In this document: piece after piece, positions 7,373 through 15,827 of the stretch
How positions within the stretch are numbered: the first letter of the stretch is position 1
Layout: every line of letters begins with the position of its first letter
Assembly: GCF_017676365.1 (NCBI RefSeq)
Contig: NZ_JADKMA010000062.1
Span: 1-35,979 of the forward strand
Length of the DNA: 35,979 bases
Source of the DNA: Streptomyces oryzae
Lineage (GTDB): Bacteria > Actinomycetota > Actinomycetes > Streptomycetales > Streptomycetaceae
Direction: 5' to 3'
Program-made: the position numbers and the translations under genes
Notes under the pieces: generated by a model
The model's database searches: none
The model's input: the letters and a program-made list of their open reading frames with translations, nothing else
Told to the model about the DNA's origin: nothing

Positions 7373-7799
7373 GCGGTTAACCCAATCCCCGTGTAAGGCC
7401 CACTCGCGGGATGCGCGGTAGTGGTCTAGTCCTGACTGCCGCGAGCGATGATCCCGCAGACTCGAGCCCCATGGAAGGGAGTTGACGGAGTGTCTGTTGG
7501 TGTTCCGTCGTGTCATTGTGACTCCTGTTGCAAGTCCGCGCCACGGTGACTCCGCCCGGCCCCCGTCCGGCACCGCCCGCTCCCGGCCGAGCACCCGCGT
7601 TCGGCCGGCCTGCTCAACGTCCCACCACAACAGATCAGTTGGCGTAGACGGTACGTAGATGGCGCGCTGTTCACCGTCCAGCCTCTGGCCTGCCGCCCGC
7701 CTCCGCGCTGTGCTGGAGAGACACCGTACTCACCGGACACAGCCGCACCGGAGTGCGCTGCCCGACCGGCAGCCCCGGCAGCGGCGGATCGGGGCTGAC
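7373..7799. other. Divergent intergenic region between regulator and exopolysaccharide genes
   Basis: 427 bases with no convincing gene. It contains the dre-like site near the regulator side. The AT-richer stretch around 7480-7530 is the best place for promoters, but I cannot define a -35/-10 pair with confidence. Open frames that run through it on both strands have Arg/Pro-rich, non-coding character. Confidence 0.5.
7420..7435 (-). promoter_or_regulatory. Candidate DasR-responsive element (dre-like)
   Basis: On the minus strand the 16 bases read tcaggactagaccact. Against the dre consensus as I recall it (actggtctagaccact) 13 of 16 positions agree, including an intact right half, ctagaccact. 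It lies 48 bases upstream of the regulator ATG at 7372, where a GntR-family repressor such as DasR could block its promoter. CTAG is rare in such genomes, which adds weight. Binding is inferred from sequence only. Confidence 0.5.
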
Positions 7800-9434
7800 A
7801 TGACGGCACCGGAACCCTCCCCCGCACCAGCACCACATGCCTCCGCCGGCCGGGCCGGGCCGGGGGCGCCCTACACCGACCCCACGCTCGGCATACCCGT
7901 CCCCACCTCCTGGCGCGGTGAGCCCCGCAATCGGCTGGTGGCCATCGGGGACTCCCTCACCCAGGGCTTCCAGAGCTGTGCGGCCTTCCAGACCCAGCTG
8001 TCGTACCCGGCGATCATCGCGCACGAGCTGGGCTGGGCCGAGCACTTCCGCCACCCCTCCTTCGACGGCTGCGGCGGGCTCCCGCTCAATCTGGAGATGC
8101 TGCTCCGCGACCTCGAGGACCACTGCGGGCCGACGCTCGACTGGTGGGACACACCGGCGGCGCTCTTCCGGGCCCGCCGCTTCATGGACAAGGTGGAGGA
8201 CTACTGGGAACGCGGCGGCGGCTGCACCCCGGTGACCAACACCGCCATCAACCACAATCTGGCCGTCTTCAGCTGGGACCTGCGGGACGCGCTGGACAAG
8301 TCGGCCGACGTGTGCCGCCGGATGATCGACGCTCCGAGCGACAACCTGGCCCTCCAGGTGGTCGAGAACCCCGGCGAGCGCGCCGCACTGCGCACCCTTC
8401 CCACCCGGCCCCCGGCCTCCGGCGCGCTCAGCCAGGTGGGCGCGGCAGCGGCGCTGGGCGAGCAGACCGGTGGCAGGGAGCACGGCGAGGCCACCGCGGA
8501 CGGCGAGCGGGAGGCGGACCCGGAGCACGGCATCGAGACGCTGATCGTCTTCCTGGGCGCCAACAACGCGCTCTCCTCCGTCATCGAGCTCAAGGTCGTC
8601 TGGAGCGAGGAGGGATACGACGATCTGCATGAGAAGGCCAGGTTCACGGTGTGGCGGCCCGAGCACTTCGCGGCCGAACTGGGGCAACTGGCCGACGCGG
8701 TGGGACGGATCAGGGCCCGGCACGTCATCTGGTGCACCGTCCCGCACGTCACCATCGCCCCCATCGCCCGCGGGGTGCACGGCAAGCTGGAGCCGGGGTC
8801 GCGCTACTTCCCGTACTACACACGGCCCTGGATCGCCGACAGCGCCTTCGACGCGGACCGCGACCCGCATCTGACCGGCGAGCAGGCCCGCGCGATCGAC
8901 GCGGCGATCGACCAGTACAACGACGCCATGGCCGAGGCCGTGCGGGCGGCGCGGCGCGCAGGCCGTGACTGGTATCTGCTGGACACCGCCGGCCTGCTGG
9001 ACCGGCTGGCCTGCCGCCGCTACTACGAGGACGAGCGGGCGCGGCCCGACTGGTGGACGCCGTATCCGCTCCCCCGTGAGCTGGCCTCGCTCGACCCGGT
9101 GCCCAACTCGCGGTTCCTGCTGAGCGACGGCGACCGGCGCAGCGACGGGGGCCTCTTCTCGCTGGACGGCGTCCATCCGACGACGGTCGCCTACGGCATC
9201 CTCGCCCAGGAGCTGATCGAGGTGATGCGGCGGGCCGGGGTGGAGTTCCGTACGCCGTACGGGAGCCGTCCGCGCACCGACCCGCGGGTGGACTTCACCC
9301 GGCTGGTACGCCGCGACACGCTCATCAACCGGCCGCCGAACAACGTGACCTCGGGCCTGCACACCATCGGCTGGGCCGACGAGGCGCTGGACGTGCTGGC
9401 CCGGGCGCTGCGGTTCGGGCGCAGGGGCGGGTAG
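7800..9434 (+). CDS. SGNH/GDSL-type hydrolase, long form
   Basis: 544 residues from ATG 7800. The SGNH blocks are visible: AIGDSLTQGF with nucleophile Ser 52, a GANN segment at about 253-256 (block III, usually GxND) and SLDGVHPTTVAYG with the Asp-x-x-His pair at about 456-459. The protein is about twice the usual length. It has a long central part with WWDTP and an Asp/Glu/Gly-rich low-complexity insert near 205-245, and about 65 residues after the catalytic His. No signal peptide is seen. An in-frame start at 7659 would add 47 Arg-rich residues and is unlikely. It stands alone ahead of the polymer genes (174-base gap) and could deacylate a lipid or polysaccharide precursor; the substrate is unknown. 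Confidence 0.82.
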   Translation: MTAPEPSPAPAPHASAGRAGPGAPYTDPTLGIPVPTSWRGEPRNRLVAIGDSLTQGFQSCAAFQTQLSYPAIIAHELGWAEHFRHPSFDGCGGLPLNLEMLLRDLEDHCGPTLDWWDTPAALFRARRFMDKVEDYWERGGGCTPVTNTAINHNLAVFSWDLRDALDKSADVCRRMIDAPSDNLALQVVENPGERAALRTLPTRPPASGALSQVGAAAALGEQTGGREHGEATADGEREADPEHGIETLIVFLGANNALSSVIELKVVWSEEGYDDLHEKARFTVWRPEHFAAELGQLADAVGRIRARHVIWCTVPHVTIAPIARGVHGKLEPGSRYFPYYTRPWIADSAFDADRDPHLTGEQARAIDAAIDQYNDAMAEAVRAARRAGRDWYLLDTAGLLDRLACRRYYEDERARPDWWTPYPLPRELASLDPVPNSRFLLSDGDRRSDGGLFSLDGVHPTTVAYGILAQELIEVMRRAGVEFRTPYGSRPRTDPRVDFTRLVRRDTLINRPPNNVTSGLHTIGWADEALDVLARALRFGRRGG

Positions 9435-9608
9435 CGGGGGCGAGGAGGAGCGTACGCAGCTGGCGCCGTGGGGGCCCGGCCCCCTCGGGCGCACCCCCAC
9501 CCGTGGGACCGACTGGTGAAAACCGGAAGATAACCGGCGCGCCGCTCGGGTTCGACAGTCGGATTTTGTCAAGGTCACTCTGCTTCATCTCGGGAGGCGG
9601 AGTCGTCC

Positions 9609-10877
9609 ATGCCTGAATTTCCGGCGCAGCGCACAGCACGACGCGACAGCGAACCAGGGGCACTGCGGACCGTGCTGCACCTCGCGCAGCCCGTCGACGG
9701 CGGCGTGGCCCGCGTGGTCACCGATCTCGCCAGGGCTCAGGCAGACGCGGGGCTGGATGTCGTCGTGGCGTGCCCCGGGCGCGGCCCGCTGCCGCACCTG
9801 GCGGCGGCAGCGGGCGCCAGGACCGCGCTCTGGTCGGCTGTCCGCGAGCCCGGAGCGTGCGTGGCAGCAGAGGTGTACGGCGTACAGCGCGTGCTTCGTG
9901 CAGTACGCCCCGACCTGGTGCACGCACACAGCGCCAAGGCCGGGCTCGCCGCGCGGCTGGCGCTGCGCGGGCGGCTGCCCACCGTCTACCAGCCGCACGC
10001 CTGGTCCTTCGAGGCGGCCACGGGGCACACCGCGCGGCTGGCCCGCGCCTGGGAGCGGTACGCGGCCCGGTGGGCGGACCGGGTGCTGTGTGTGAGCGAG
10101 GCCGAGCGGGATGCCGGAGCGGCGGCCGGGGTGCGAGCCGGGTGGGCGGTGGTGCACAACGGCGTCGACACCGCGCGCTTCCCCGCCCCCGGCACCCGGC
10201 AGGCCGGGAGCCTCTCCCCCACTCGGTTCACGCTCGCCGACCTCTCGCCGTCCGGGGTGCGGAACGCTCCGCCGTCGGTGCTGCGGGACCTGCCGCCCTC
10301 GGCAGTGCTGGTGGTGTGCGTCGGGCGGCTGTGCGAACAGAAAGGGCAGCGCACGCTGTTGGCCGCCTGGCCGCGGGTGGCGGCCCAGGTCCCAAACGCC
10401 CGCCTGGTGCTGGTCGGCGACGGCCCTGACCGGGAACAGCTGCGCCGCGCCGCCCCGCCGGGGGTGGTCTTCGCGGGCGCCAGTGACGAGGTGCGTGACT
10501 GGTACGCCGCCGCGGACCTGGTGGTGCTGCCCTCCCTGTGGGAGGGCATGGCACTGACCCCGCTGGAGGCGATGGCGTGCGGTCGCCCGGTGGTGGTCAG
10601 CGATGTGGCCGGGTCCCGCGAGCTGCTGCCTCCCGGTCAGGAGCTCCCCTGTCTGGTACCGCCGGCCGACCCGGACGCGCTCGCGGTCGCCCTGGTACGG
10701 CTCGCGCTCGATCCCGGGCTGCGCACCGAGCTGGGTCGGGCTGTCCAACGACATGTACGGGCCCGCTTCGACGTGCGGGGTACGGCGGCCGCCGTACTGG
10801 AGCTGTACCGGGAGGTGTTGCGGCAACGAGGCGCGACGGCCGACGTGCCCGTCGTGGAACGGGCGGGGTCCCGATGA
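9609..10877 (+). CDS. Family 4 (GT-B) glycosyltransferase
   Basis: 422 residues. The N-terminal Rossmann domain begins TVLHLAQPVDGGVARVVTDL, a GT4 glycine-rich acceptor loop, with PDLVHAHSAKAGLAARLALRG near 100. The C-terminal donor-binding domain begins near 235 (VVCVGRLCEQKGQ) and carries EGMALTPLEAMACGRPVV (about 312-329), the conserved E-x7-E donor motif. There is no membrane anchor. GGGAGG precedes the ATG. The stop overlaps the next ATG (ATGA), so it is coupled to the sugar-phosphate transferase. Likely role: adds a sugar from a nucleotide donor to the lipid-linked repeat unit at the inner membrane face. Sugar and linkage are unknown. Confidence 0.9.
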   Translation: MPEFPAQRTARRDSEPGALRTVLHLAQPVDGGVARVVTDLARAQADAGLDVVVACPGRGPLPHLAAAAGARTALWSAVREPGACVAAEVYGVQRVLRAVRPDLVHAHSAKAGLAARLALRGRLPTVYQPHAWSFEAATGHTARLARAWERYAARWADRVLCVSEAERDAGAAAGVRAGWAVVHNGVDTARFPAPGTRQAGSLSPTRFTLADLSPSGVRNAPPSVLRDLPPSAVLVVCVGRLCEQKGQRTLLAAWPRVAAQVPNARLVLVGDGPDREQLRRAAPPGVVFAGASDEVRDWYAAADLVVLPSLWEGMALTPLEAMACGRPVVVSDVAGSRELLPPGQELPCLVPPADPDALAVALVRLALDPGLRTELGRAVQRHVRARFDVRGTAAAVLELYREVLRQRGATADVPVVERAGSR

Positions 10878-12589
10878 CGACGGACAGCGCCGACAGCGTC
10901 CAGGGCGCGCAGAGCGACGGTGCGATCGCCCCGGCGTACCAGGCTGCGGAGCGGCCGGCCCGCACGGCGCCCGTCGTACCCCGTCCGGGCTCCGAAGCCG
11001 GCAGCGAGCCGGGGGAGCCTGCCGGATACGCCGGACACCAGGCCGAGAGCGGCAAGCAGGCGCCGAAGAAGCGTCCCGTGCCGTCGGCCCGCGGACAGGT
11101 TGCGGCGCCGCAGCCCCGGTACGCCGCAGCCCGGCGGCGGCGCGGGGCGGCCCTGTCGCTCGCCGCCGCCGACGTGGCGGCCACCGCGGGCACCGTGCTG
11201 AGCTGTGCGGGTCCGGAGGCGGCAGCACTGCTGCTGGCCCCGGTCTGTACGAGCCTGCCCGCGCTGTGCGCGCGGGCCGGCCTCTACCGGCCGGGGCTCG
11301 ACCCGCAGGCGCTGCCCGAACTCCCGCCGCTCAGCAGGCGCGTGGCCATCGCCTGGTGCGTCGGTGTCACGGTGCTCGCGGCGTGCGGACGCACCGGGAC
11401 CCTGAGCCTCGTCGCCCTCCTCGCGGGTATCGCGGTGAACGCCGTCCTGGTGTGCGCAGCGCGCGCGCTGCTGTACGGGGTGCGCCGCCGCTGTGGTCGC
11501 CGCAGACCGCGCGTCGCGCTCGTCGTGGGACGGGGCGAAACAGCGCGAGCGGTGGCTGCCGCCCTCGCGGAACGGCCCCGGTACGGACTGCGGCCCGTGG
11601 CGCTGGTGGAGATGCGCGGGACCGGGGCGGCCGACGGTCCCCGCAGAGGCGGCGCTTCCCCGGCGGACGTCACCTCCCGAACAGGTGACGCGCCCGACAC
11701 CCACCGCGAAGGCGCGTGCGGGGCCGTCGTCCTGCCGGAGCTGCCCCTGGTCGGAGTGGAGGAGGCGGCGCGGGAGGTGGCCGGCGGCGCGGTGCGGGAC
11801 GTGGTCTTCGTGCAGTTCCCCTGGGACGATCCGCACACCGCGGCGCTGGCCTCACTGCTGGGCGAGCGAGGCGTGACCGGCTGGCTGGTGCGGCCCGGCT
11901 GTGCGTCGGGCGCACACGGGGGACACGCCGCACCGGGCGGCAGGGGGTACGGCGAGACCCATATGTGGGGGTTCTCCTGCCACCGGCTGGTACTGGAGTG
12001 CCCACCGCCGCGCACCGGCCTCGGCAAACGGCTGCTCGACCTCGCGCTGGCCGCCCCGGCGCTGCTGCTGGCGGCGCCGGTGCTGGCCGGCTGCGCCCTG
12101 GCGGTACGGGTGCTCGACGGCCCTGACGTGCTCTTCCGGCAGGAGCGCATCGGCCAGGACGGGCGCCCTTTCACCCTGCTGAAGTTCCGTACCGTGCGGC
12201 CGACCGACGCGCACGAGGCGGCGACCCGGTGGACCGTCGCGGGCGACACGCGCACCAGTGGCGTCGGCCGACTGCTGCGCCGTACCTCGCTGGACGAACT
12301 GCCGCAGCTGTGGAACGTGCTCCGGGGCGATATGAGCCTGGTGGGGCCGCGCCCGGAACGCCCCTACTTCGTGCAGCAGTTCAGCAGAGTGCATCCCGGC
12401 TACGCGCAGCGGCACCGCGCCCCGGTCGGTCTCACCGGGTTGGCGCAGATCCACGGGCTGCGCGGTGACACCTCCATCGCCGACCGGGCGCGGTTCGACA
12501 ACCACTACATCGAGACGTGGTCGCTGTGGCAGGACGTGTGCATCATCTGCCGCACGGCAACCTCCTTCTTCCGGCTGGAGGGCCGGTGA
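10874..12589 (+). CDS. Polyprenyl-phosphate sugar-1-phosphate transferase (WcaJ/WbaP/ExoY type)
   Basis: 571 residues from the ATG overlapping the preceding stop. The C-terminal ~190 residues (from GLGKRLLDLALAAPALLL, about 380) are a bacterial sugar transferase domain: a membrane helix, FRQERIGQDGRPFTLLKFRT, LDELPQLWNVLRGDMSLVGP and RPERPYF, ending LFRLEGR-like. This domain moves a sugar-1-phosphate to undecaprenyl phosphate and starts repeat-unit synthesis. Upstream is a membrane region with about four hydrophobic helices (residues ~95-200) and a nucleotide-fold segment (ALVVGRGETARAVAAAL), as in long polyprenyl glycosylphosphotransferases. Residues 1-85 are disordered and Ala/Gly/Pro-rich. 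It is the initiating enzyme of the locus. Confidence 0.93.
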   Translation: MTTDSADSVQGAQSDGAIAPAYQAAERPARTAPVVPRPGSEAGSEPGEPAGYAGHQAESGKQAPKKRPVPSARGQVAAPQPRYAAARRRRGAALSLAAADVAATAGTVLSCAGPEAAALLLAPVCTSLPALCARAGLYRPGLDPQALPELPPLSRRVAIAWCVGVTVLAACGRTGTLSLVALLAGIAVNAVLVCAARALLYGVRRRCGRRRPRVALVVGRGETARAVAAALAERPRYGLRPVALVEMRGTGAADGPRRGGASPADVTSRTGDAPDTHREGACGAVVLPELPLVGVEEAAREVAGGAVRDVVFVQFPWDDPHTAALASLLGERGVTGWLVRPGCASGAHGGHAAPGGRGYGETHMWGFSCHRLVLECPPPRTGLGKRLLDLALAAPALLLAAPVLAGCALAVRVLDGPDVLFRQERIGQDGRPFTLLKFRTVRPTDAHEAATRWTVAGDTRTSGVGRLLRRTSLDELPQLWNVLRGDMSLVGPRPERPYFVQQFSRVHPGYAQRHRAPVGLTGLAQIHGLRGDTSIADRARFDNHYIETWSLWQDVCIICRTATSFFRLEGR

Positions 12590-14109
12590 GCGTGGCGGCA
12601 GGCAGCGCGGCGCCGCCGGCACGGACCGGCCCGCAGGTGCCGGTCCACCGGTTGGCGTGGAGCGGATGGCTGGGACCGGGCGGACCGACCGGCCCGGCAG
12701 TGCCGGTCGTGGCGACGGTGCTGCTGCTGTGCGCCCCGGCGAACCGCACGGCTCCCGGCGGGCACAACGGCGTGACCCTCGCCGACATGTGCTCGGGCGT
12801 ACTGGTGATGTGGTGCGCGCTCAGGCTGCTGCGGGACCGGACTGCCCGGCGTACGGCAGGCCGCGCCGCGCCCCCGGTGCTGACGCCGCTCGCGGCGCTG
12901 GTGCTGGGCGCCCCCGCCGCCGCGTTCGCGCTGACGACCATCGCCTCGGCCGACCCGGAGGCGAGCCTGCCAGGGCTCGTGCGCTACCTCCAGCTCTTCG
13001 TCCTGGTGCCGGGTGCGGTGCTGCTGTCGCTGCGGGACGCGCGGGACGCCCGGCTGGTGTGCGCGGCGGTGGTGCTGCTGGCACTGGTCGAGGGCACGGT
13101 CGGCGTCGTACAGGCCCTCACCTCCACCGGTGCCTCCTACCAGGGAGAGAACATCCGCGCGGTGGGCACTTTCGGCGCGCTGGACGTGATGGGCATGGCC
13201 ACCGCCGTCTCGTACGGGCTGGTGACGGCGCTGGCGTGCGGGCTCAACCCGCCGGCGCGTGCCCCCCGGTGGCTGCGCCCCTGCGCGCTGGGCTGCGCCG
13301 CCGTGCTCGTGGTCCCGCTCGCCCTCTCCTACAGCCGGGGAGCGTGGATCGCGACCGGCCTGGCGTGTCTGCTGCTGCTTGCGCTGCGCGGGGCGCGTAC
13401 GACGGTGGGTGTGCTGGCCGCCGTGGTGGCCGCCGGCGTGGTGCTGGTGGGCGGCTTGGGGGTCGCCACCCAGGAGTTGGCCCAGCGGTTCCAGAGCATC
13501 ACCGAGGTGTCCGACGCGCCGGACAGCTCGGTGACCGACAGATACACCCTGTGGAGCGCGGCCACGGGCATCTGGCGGCAGGCGCCGGTCACCGGCGTCG
13601 GCCCCAAGGGGTTCCCCGAACACCGCGACAGCCACGCCGCGTTGGAGCTCTCCTCAGGCAGTGACACGGCGGGGGCCGGAACCCCCTTCCAGCGCGAGCC
13701 GCTGCTCTCCCCGCACAACATGTATCTCCTGGTGCTCAGCGAACAGGGCCTGGTGGGCACGGTGGCGCTCCTGGGCTCCTGGGGCGCACTGCTGGTGTGC
13801 GGTGTGCGGCGGCTGGGCCGCGCCCGGCACGGCAGCGGCGCCTGCCGCGCCGCCGACTGCGGCACGGTGGCCGCCGGGCTTCTGGTGTGGCAGTGCGTGG
13901 ACTTCTGCTACGCGGACATCGGCGGCCCCTCGACGGTGCTCACAGCCCTGGTGCTGGGCCTGGCCACTTGGTGGGCGCTGTCCCCGGCGGCGGAACCGAA
14001 GGCAGAGCCCGCCACAGAGCACGGCCCCGAGCCGAAGCCAGGGCCCGTCGCGGGGCACGCCCCGGAGCCGGTGCCAGGGCTCGGCGCGGAACGGAGCTCC
14101 GCGCCATGA
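12586..14109 (+). CDS. O-antigen ligase/Wzy-like polysaccharide polymerase
   Basis: 507 residues with about 10-12 hydrophobic helices. The O-antigen-ligase/polymerase signature LSYSRGAWIATGLACLLLLAL lies near residues 247-267, preceded by a long periplasmic-type loop region (TFGALDVMGM) and followed by TDRYTLWSAATGIWRQAPVTGVGPKGF and SPHNMYLLVLSEQGLVGT, both typical of the family. Start GTG 12586 makes a GTGA overlap with the transferase; a second GTG at 12592 is possible. The last ~40 residues are a Glu-Pro-rich degenerate repeat. Likely role: joins flipped lipid-linked repeats outside the membrane. Polymerase versus ligase cannot be told from sequence. Confidence 0.88.
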   Translation: MSVAAGSAAPPARTGPQVPVHRLAWSGWLGPGGPTGPAVPVVATVLLLCAPANRTAPGGHNGVTLADMCSGVLVMWCALRLLRDRTARRTAGRAAPPVLTPLAALVLGAPAAAFALTTIASADPEASLPGLVRYLQLFVLVPGAVLLSLRDARDARLVCAAVVLLALVEGTVGVVQALTSTGASYQGENIRAVGTFGALDVMGMATAVSYGLVTALACGLNPPARAPRWLRPCALGCAAVLVVPLALSYSRGAWIATGLACLLLLALRGARTTVGVLAAVVAAGVVLVGGLGVATQELAQRFQSITEVSDAPDSSVTDRYTLWSAATGIWRQAPVTGVGPKGFPEHRDSHAALELSSGSDTAGAGTPFQREPLLSPHNMYLLVLSEQGLVGTVALLGSWGALLVCGVRRLGRARHGSGACRAADCGTVAAGLLVWQCVDFCYADIGGPSTVLTALVLGLATWWALSPAAEPKAEPATEHGPEPKPGPVAGHAPEPVPGLGAERSSAP

Positions 14110-15827
14110 CCGGTCCGCGCGCCATTCCCTCCCCCAAGGCACGGCCTCCGCTCGACGAACCCGTGGCGAGCAGCACCGCGGAGGCGCCGGGGCTCGGGCG
14201 GTTCCTGGTGCGGGCCGCGGCGGTGACCGCGGGGCTCACTGCCGCCGGGTCGCTGTGCGGACTGCTGCGGGACCAGGCCATCGCGCAGCTGTTCGGCGCG
14301 AACGCCGACACCGACGCGTTCCTCGTCGCCTGGACCGTGCCCGAACTCGCCGCCACCCTGCTGATCGAGGACGCCATGGCGCTGGTCCTCGTGCCCGCCT
14401 TCAGCCTCGCCCTCTCCCGCCGGGCCGCCCGCGCACGCGGGGAGGACGAGGGGGCGGCAGCAGGCCCGGCCGACCCGGTGCGCGCTCTGGTGGCGGCCAC
14501 CCTGACCCGGCTCTCACTGCTGCTGGCGTGCGCCGCCGGGCTGTTGATGCTGGCCGCGCCCTACGCCGTGCGGCTGCTGGCGCCCGGCCTGCCCGCCACC
14601 GGCACCGCGGTGGACTGTCTGCGGCTGACAGCGCTGACGGTGCTCACCTTCGGCCTGGCCGGGTACTTCAGCGCGGCGCTGCGGGCGCACCGGCACTTCG
14701 TGGCGCCCGCCGCGATCTACCTGGCCTACAACGCGGGCGTCATCGCCGTGATGTACGCCGGGCACGGCCTGTGGGGCATCCGGGCGGCGGCGCTGGGGGT
14801 CGCCGTGGGAGGGGCACTGATGGTGCTCGTCCAGCTGCCCGCGTTCCTGAGCAGACTGCCCGACGAACAAAGGGGCGCCGTGCGGGCCTGGACCCGCCGA
14901 GCGGCTCGTTCGGTGCGGGCGGCACGCGCGGTGCGGGAGCACGGCCGGGTCGGCGCGCTCGTCGGTGCCGGGGTGCTGGCACCGGTCGCCACGTTCACCG
15001 TGAGCCGGCAGGCGCAGGTCTTCTTCGAACGCTATGTGGCCTCCTCGCTGCCCGAAGGCGCCATCTCGCACCTCAACTACGCGCAGAAGGTGGCCCAACT
15101 TCCCATGGTGCTCTCGCTGATGGTGTGCACCGTCACGTTCCCCGTCGTGGCGCGCGCCATGGCCGACGGGGACGCGGCGGCGGCCCGCCGTCGGGTGGAG
15201 CGCGATCTGGCCCTGGCCGGAACCGTGGTGCTGCTGGGCGCCGCGTACGTGGTGGCCTGCGCGCCGCAGATCGTCGGACTGCTCTTCGAGCGCGGTGCCT
15301 TCGACGCGCGGGACACCGCAGCGACCGCCGCGGTGATGCGGGTCTACAGCTGCGGACTGCTGGGCCACAGCATGGTCGGCGCTCTGGTGCGCCCCTTCTT
15401 CTCCGGCAGCCGCAGCGGCGACCGTCCGCCCTGGTATCCCGCCGCCGCGATGGCCGCCGGGCTCGCCGTGACGGTTAGCGCGGGCGTGCCGGCGGCCGGC
15501 AGCTGGGGCGTCCTGGGCATCGCGGCGGCCAACGCGCTGGGCATCACGACCACCGCTGCGCTGCTGCTGCACGGGCTCGGCGCCCGGGTGCTGGCCATCG
15601 ACGTGGCGCGGGTGGCGGCCGGTCTGCTGCGGCTGCTCGTGGCAGCGGGGGCAGCCGCCGCAGTGGGCTGGGCCGCCGCCGCGCTCTGCTCCGCTCCGCT
15701 GGCGGGGGCTGCCGTGGGCGGCGCCGTCGTGCCGGCCGCCTTCCTGGCCGTCGGGCTGCTGGTGGGAGCGCCGGAGCTGTCGCACCTGTTCGCCGCCGTC
15801 AACCGGAGGATTCCGTATGCCCGCTGA
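14106..15827 (+). CDS. MurJ/MviN-type lipid-linked oligosaccharide flippase (Wzx role)
   Basis: 573 residues, about 14 hydrophobic helices, with MurJ/MviN landmarks: GLLRDQAIAQLFGANADTDAFLVAWTVPE near the N-terminus, the DAMALVLVPAF helix, and SHLNYAQKVAQLPMVLSLMVCTVTFPVVA mid-protein. It belongs to the MOP exporter superfamily. The location between a polymerase and a deacetylase suggests that it flips this locus's polyprenyl-linked repeat (Wzx role) rather than lipid II. ATG overlaps the previous stop (ATGA) and the 3' end overlaps the deacetylase by 11 bases. Confidence 0.9.
   Translation: MTGPRAIPSPKARPPLDEPVASSTAEAPGLGRFLVRAAAVTAGLTAAGSLCGLLRDQAIAQLFGANADTDAFLVAWTVPELAATLLIEDAMALVLVPAFSLALSRRAARARGEDEGAAAGPADPVRALVAATLTRLSLLLACAAGLLMLAAPYAVRLLAPGLPATGTAVDCLRLTALTVLTFGLAGYFSAALRAHRHFVAPAAIYLAYNAGVIAVMYAGHGLWGIRAAALGVAVGGALMVLVQLPAFLSRLPDEQRGAVRAWTRRAARSVRAARAVREHGRVGALVGAGVLAPVATFTVSRQAQVFFERYVASSLPEGAISHLNYAQKVAQLPMVLSLMVCTVTFPVVARAMADGDAAAARRRVERDLALAGTVVLLGAAYVVACAPQIVGLLFERGAFDARDTAATAAVMRVYSCGLLGHSMVGALVRPFFSGSRSGDRPPWYPAAAMAAGLAVTVSAGVPAAGSWGVLGIAAANALGITTTAALLLHGLGARVLAIDVARVAAGLLRLLVAAGAAAAVGWAAAALCSAPLAGAAVGGAVVPAAFLAVGLLVGAPELSHLFAAVNRRIPYAR

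Noticed and set aside
7373..7630. N-terminal extension of the LuxR-type regulator
   Set aside because: The frame is open to 7630, but the added 86 residues are Arg-rich, have no receiver features and would cover the dre-like site. The ATG at 7372 starts just before the receiver fold.
7659..7799. Longer start for the SGNH hydrolase
   Set aside because: It would add 47 Arg/Pro-rich residues with no signal peptide; family-like sequence begins after 7800.
9470..9484. gggggcc/ggccccc inverted repeat after the SGNH hydrolase gene
   Set aside because: The spacer is a single base, so only a short 5-bp stem with a 5-base loop can form. Too weak to call a terminator in such GC-rich sequence.
14106..15827. 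Housekeeping murJ (lipid II flippase)
   Set aside because: Same family, but the gene is embedded and coupled in a polymer operon. A dedicated Wzx-like role fits better, although sequence alone cannot exclude lipid II.
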